A stretch of 64,000 nucleotides of DNA from Prosapia bicincta (lineage: Eukaryota > Arthropoda > Insecta > Hemiptera > Cercopidae). Made by a program: the position numbers and the translations under genes. Positions 59,506 to 64,000 of the stretch are shown here, piece after piece. Every line of letters begins with the position of its first letter. Position 1 is the first letter of the stretch. Location: the NCBI GenBank assembly GCA_036971475.1, contig JBAIZL010000376.1:591501-655500 (forward strand), given 5' to 3'. The notes under the pieces are model-generated. The model worked only from the letters and a program-made list of their open reading frames with translations. It did no database searches and had not been told where the DNA came from.

Positions 59506-59935
59506 TACTTACCGTTACAGTTTGCAAAATTTAAGGACTTACGTTAAAACTCTGTACCTCACGATATATGAAATTTGAATCCTTAAAACAATTAGTATTA
59601 AAAAGGCAAACAGAGGAGGATAGCATAACGGATACTGAAACGGTATAGATCGCAGATAGGATCATGATTCTATTACTGTGCGTTAAACAAAAATGTTCAG
59701 AATCACCGGTGCGATTTGAAAACGTAACGATGATTTGGAAACACTACCGGGATTTTGATAGACTATCTTATGGGTTGTGTTGAGTTCCACGCCTAGAACG
59801 ATTCCCATTATCCTGAATCCTCTTCAGATGTGAAATCAAATCTTTCCATTTTACTATTTTGTATGAACCATGCTGCGTGGGAATCCTAGGTAGTATGAAT
59901 GACCCTCTGTCATGGCCTAATCGCCTACGGGGCTT
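59506..59935. other. No recognised feature
   Basis: Noncoding. A phrase CTCTGTCATGGCC-AATCGCC (59907-59930) recurs in diverged form beyond the TG tract near 60217-60237. Confidence 0.45.
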
Positions 59936-59938
59936 ATT

Positions 59939-62030
<2,092 letters not shown>

Positions 62031-62035
62031 TTGCA

Positions 62036-63905
62036 TTAATGAACTCAACTTAAAATATCTTCTTCCAGGCAAAATACAAACCGATTCACTGGATCGTTTT
62101 ATAATTTCTTGATTTTCATTATGTTTTATATAATGTTATGTAATTTATAAATCGTAAGTTATGTTGTATAGTTGTTTAATTAAAATTGAGCTCCAGAAAA
62201 GGAACTTCCGAAACATATTCGAGACGTTGAGTGTTTAAAAAGCAAAATTGTATGCGATCTGTCATTAGACTATATAAACATATCATGTAAAAATAAAAAA
62301 TGACAATATTTCGATTAATAGGTTTAAAAAAATAAAATATGATCTGTGCAGGAGTAGAATTTTTCAGGAACATAAAACATCTAAACATAGTTGAATATCT
62401 TATATATTTTTGTAAATATAATCGTAATAATAAACTTTTGTAAATGTAAAACTTTCTACATATTGCATTAATGAACTCAACTTCAAATATATTCATCCGG
62501 GCAAAATACAAACCGATTCACTGGAAGCTCGGTTCGATAAATATAGAACAATGGCTGGATCTCAATATTTAGTTTCGTTACGGCAGGTATTTGAAGCACA
62601 ATCAAAACTACGTCTTCAGAATCTGTTACCATTGACACTAAATAAAGTTTGGTGCAGTTTCTGTGTTTGTCGATAGAGACACTCAATGTGTTACTAAAGC
62701 AAAGGAAACACTGGAAAAAAATGCCAAATTCTATCGAATTTTTCTTTTCATCAGGAGGAAGATTTTGAATTTTTTTTTAATCACCTGAAACAAATTTTGA
62801 CCTCTAGATGGATATTTATTAGGAGTTTTATAATTTCTTGATTTTCATTATGTTTTATATAAAGTTATGTAATTTATAAATCGTAAGTTATGTTGTATAG
62901 TTGTTTAATTAAAATTGAGCTCCAGAAAAGGAAATTCCGAAACATATTCGAGACGTTGAGTTTTTAAAAAGCAAAATTGTATGCGATCTGTCATTAGACT
63001 ATATAAACATATCATGTAAAAATAAAAAATGACAATATTTCGATTAATAGGTTTAAAAAAATAAAATATAAACTGTGCAGGAGTAGAATTTTTCAGGAAC
63101 ATACAACAATTAAGAATAGTTGAATACCTTATATATTTTTGTAAATATAATCGTAATAATAAACTTTTGTAAATGTAAAACTTTCTACATATTGCATTAA
63201 TGAACTCAACTTCAAATATATTCATCCGGGCAAAATACAAACCGATTCACTGGAAGCTCGGTTCGATAAATATAGAACAATGGCTGGATCTCAATATTTA
63301 GTTTCGTTACGGCAGGTATTTGAAGCACAATCAAAACTACGTCTTCAGAATCTGTTACCATTGACACTAAATAAAGTTTGGTGCAGTTTCTGTGTTTGTC
63401 GATAGAGACACTCAATGTGTTACTAAAGCAAAGGAAACACTGGAACAAAAAATGCCAAATTCTATTGAATTTTTCTTTTCATCAGGAGGAAGATTTTGAA
63501 ATTTTTTTTAATCACCTGAAACAAATTTTGACCTCTAGATGGATATTTATTAGGAGTTTTATAATTTCTTGATTTTCATTATGTTTTATATAATGTTATG
63601 TAATTTATAAATCGTAAGTTATGTTGTATAGTTGTTTAATTAAAATTCAGCTCCAGAAAAGGAACTTCTGAAACATATTCGAGACGTTGTGTGTTTAAAA
63701 AGCAAAATTGTATGCGATCTGTCATTAGCCTATATAAACATATTATGTAAAAATAAAAAATGACAATATTTCGATTAATATGTTTATAAAAAGGAAAATA
63801 TAAACTGTGCAGGAGTAGAACTTTTCAGGAACATACAACATCTAAAAATAGTTGAATACCTTATATATTTTTGTAAATGTAATCGTAATAATAAACCTTT
63901 GTAAA
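62036..63905. repeat. 729-bp tandem repeat, about 2.6 units
   Basis: CTCCAGAAAAGGAA recurs at 62191, 62920 and 63649, exactly 729 bp apart. The first unit (62036-62467) has an internal deletion of about 300 bp, and the array decays near 63905. The 111-codon minus frames repeated in each unit (62176-62511, 62905-63240) follow the DNA repeat and show no domain, so I do not call them genes. Confidence 0.9.
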
Positions 63906-64000
63906 TAATGTATATTAATACTTTGTAATATTTTTGTACTAATGCTATTTTTGTAATAATGTATAACTAATGTAAACAGCACAAACCTATCATACCGTAC

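Overview
The window looks like repeat-rich, AT-rich nuclear DNA of an animal, most likely an arthropod and probably an insect. The evidence is the transposon community: I-clade-like LINEs with an RNase H domain, an R1-like reverse transcriptase, a piggyBac relic with a short spliced first exon, a mariner-type transposase of the DUF4817/DDE_3 kind, a Penelope-like element, a pogo/Tigger-type transposase and a trace of Polinton DNA polymerase. There are many (TA)n, (TG)n and (GA)n tracts. I recognise no complete host gene. The only possible host coding sequence is a set of small phase-compatible exons at 57.4-58.1 kb.

Layout. 1-3.7 kb: AT repeat, a degenerate minisatellite, and LINE relics (endonuclease, RNase H). 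3.7-11.2 kb: two tandem copies (A and B) of a broken LINE followed by a TIR DNA transposon; copy A keeps a 321-codon ORF and copy B has lost it by internal deletion. 8.9-21.95 kb (B) and 21.96-41.3 kb (C) form a larger tandem duplication of about 13 kb. Both copies contain LINE, TIR element, fold-back repeats, Penelope-type palindromes, a transposase C-terminal relic, a LINE 3' fragment and the left part of a Penelope-like element split by a second TIR transposon. 33.9-43.4 kb is a three-layer nest: Penelope-like element, interrupted at a TA by a pogo-like transposon with perfect TIRs, interrupted in turn by a 5.6 kb I-like LINE with a 13-bp target-site duplication. 43.6-48.5 kb: mariner and piggyBac relics. 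48.6-52.2 kb: a second, 5'-truncated I-like LINE. 52.3-57.1 kb: a large imperfect inverted repeat made of I-like-derived units. 57.1-59.5 kb: duplicated exon-like segments, an R1-like RT relic and a Polinton polymerase relic. 62.0-63.9 kb: a 729-bp tandem repeat.

History that can be read. The Penelope-like element inserted first, then the pogo-like element; the block was then duplicated in tandem (B to C), and the I-like LINE landed only in copy C. Nearly every protein-coding element is broken, so the region is mostly inactive.

The most unusual signal is a set of fold-back repeats (13.8, 18.9, 19.2 and 26.9 kb). Their arms carry a motif that fits a type-I hammerhead ribozyme core with a very short stem III. 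Stem II differs in sequence between families but stays paired.
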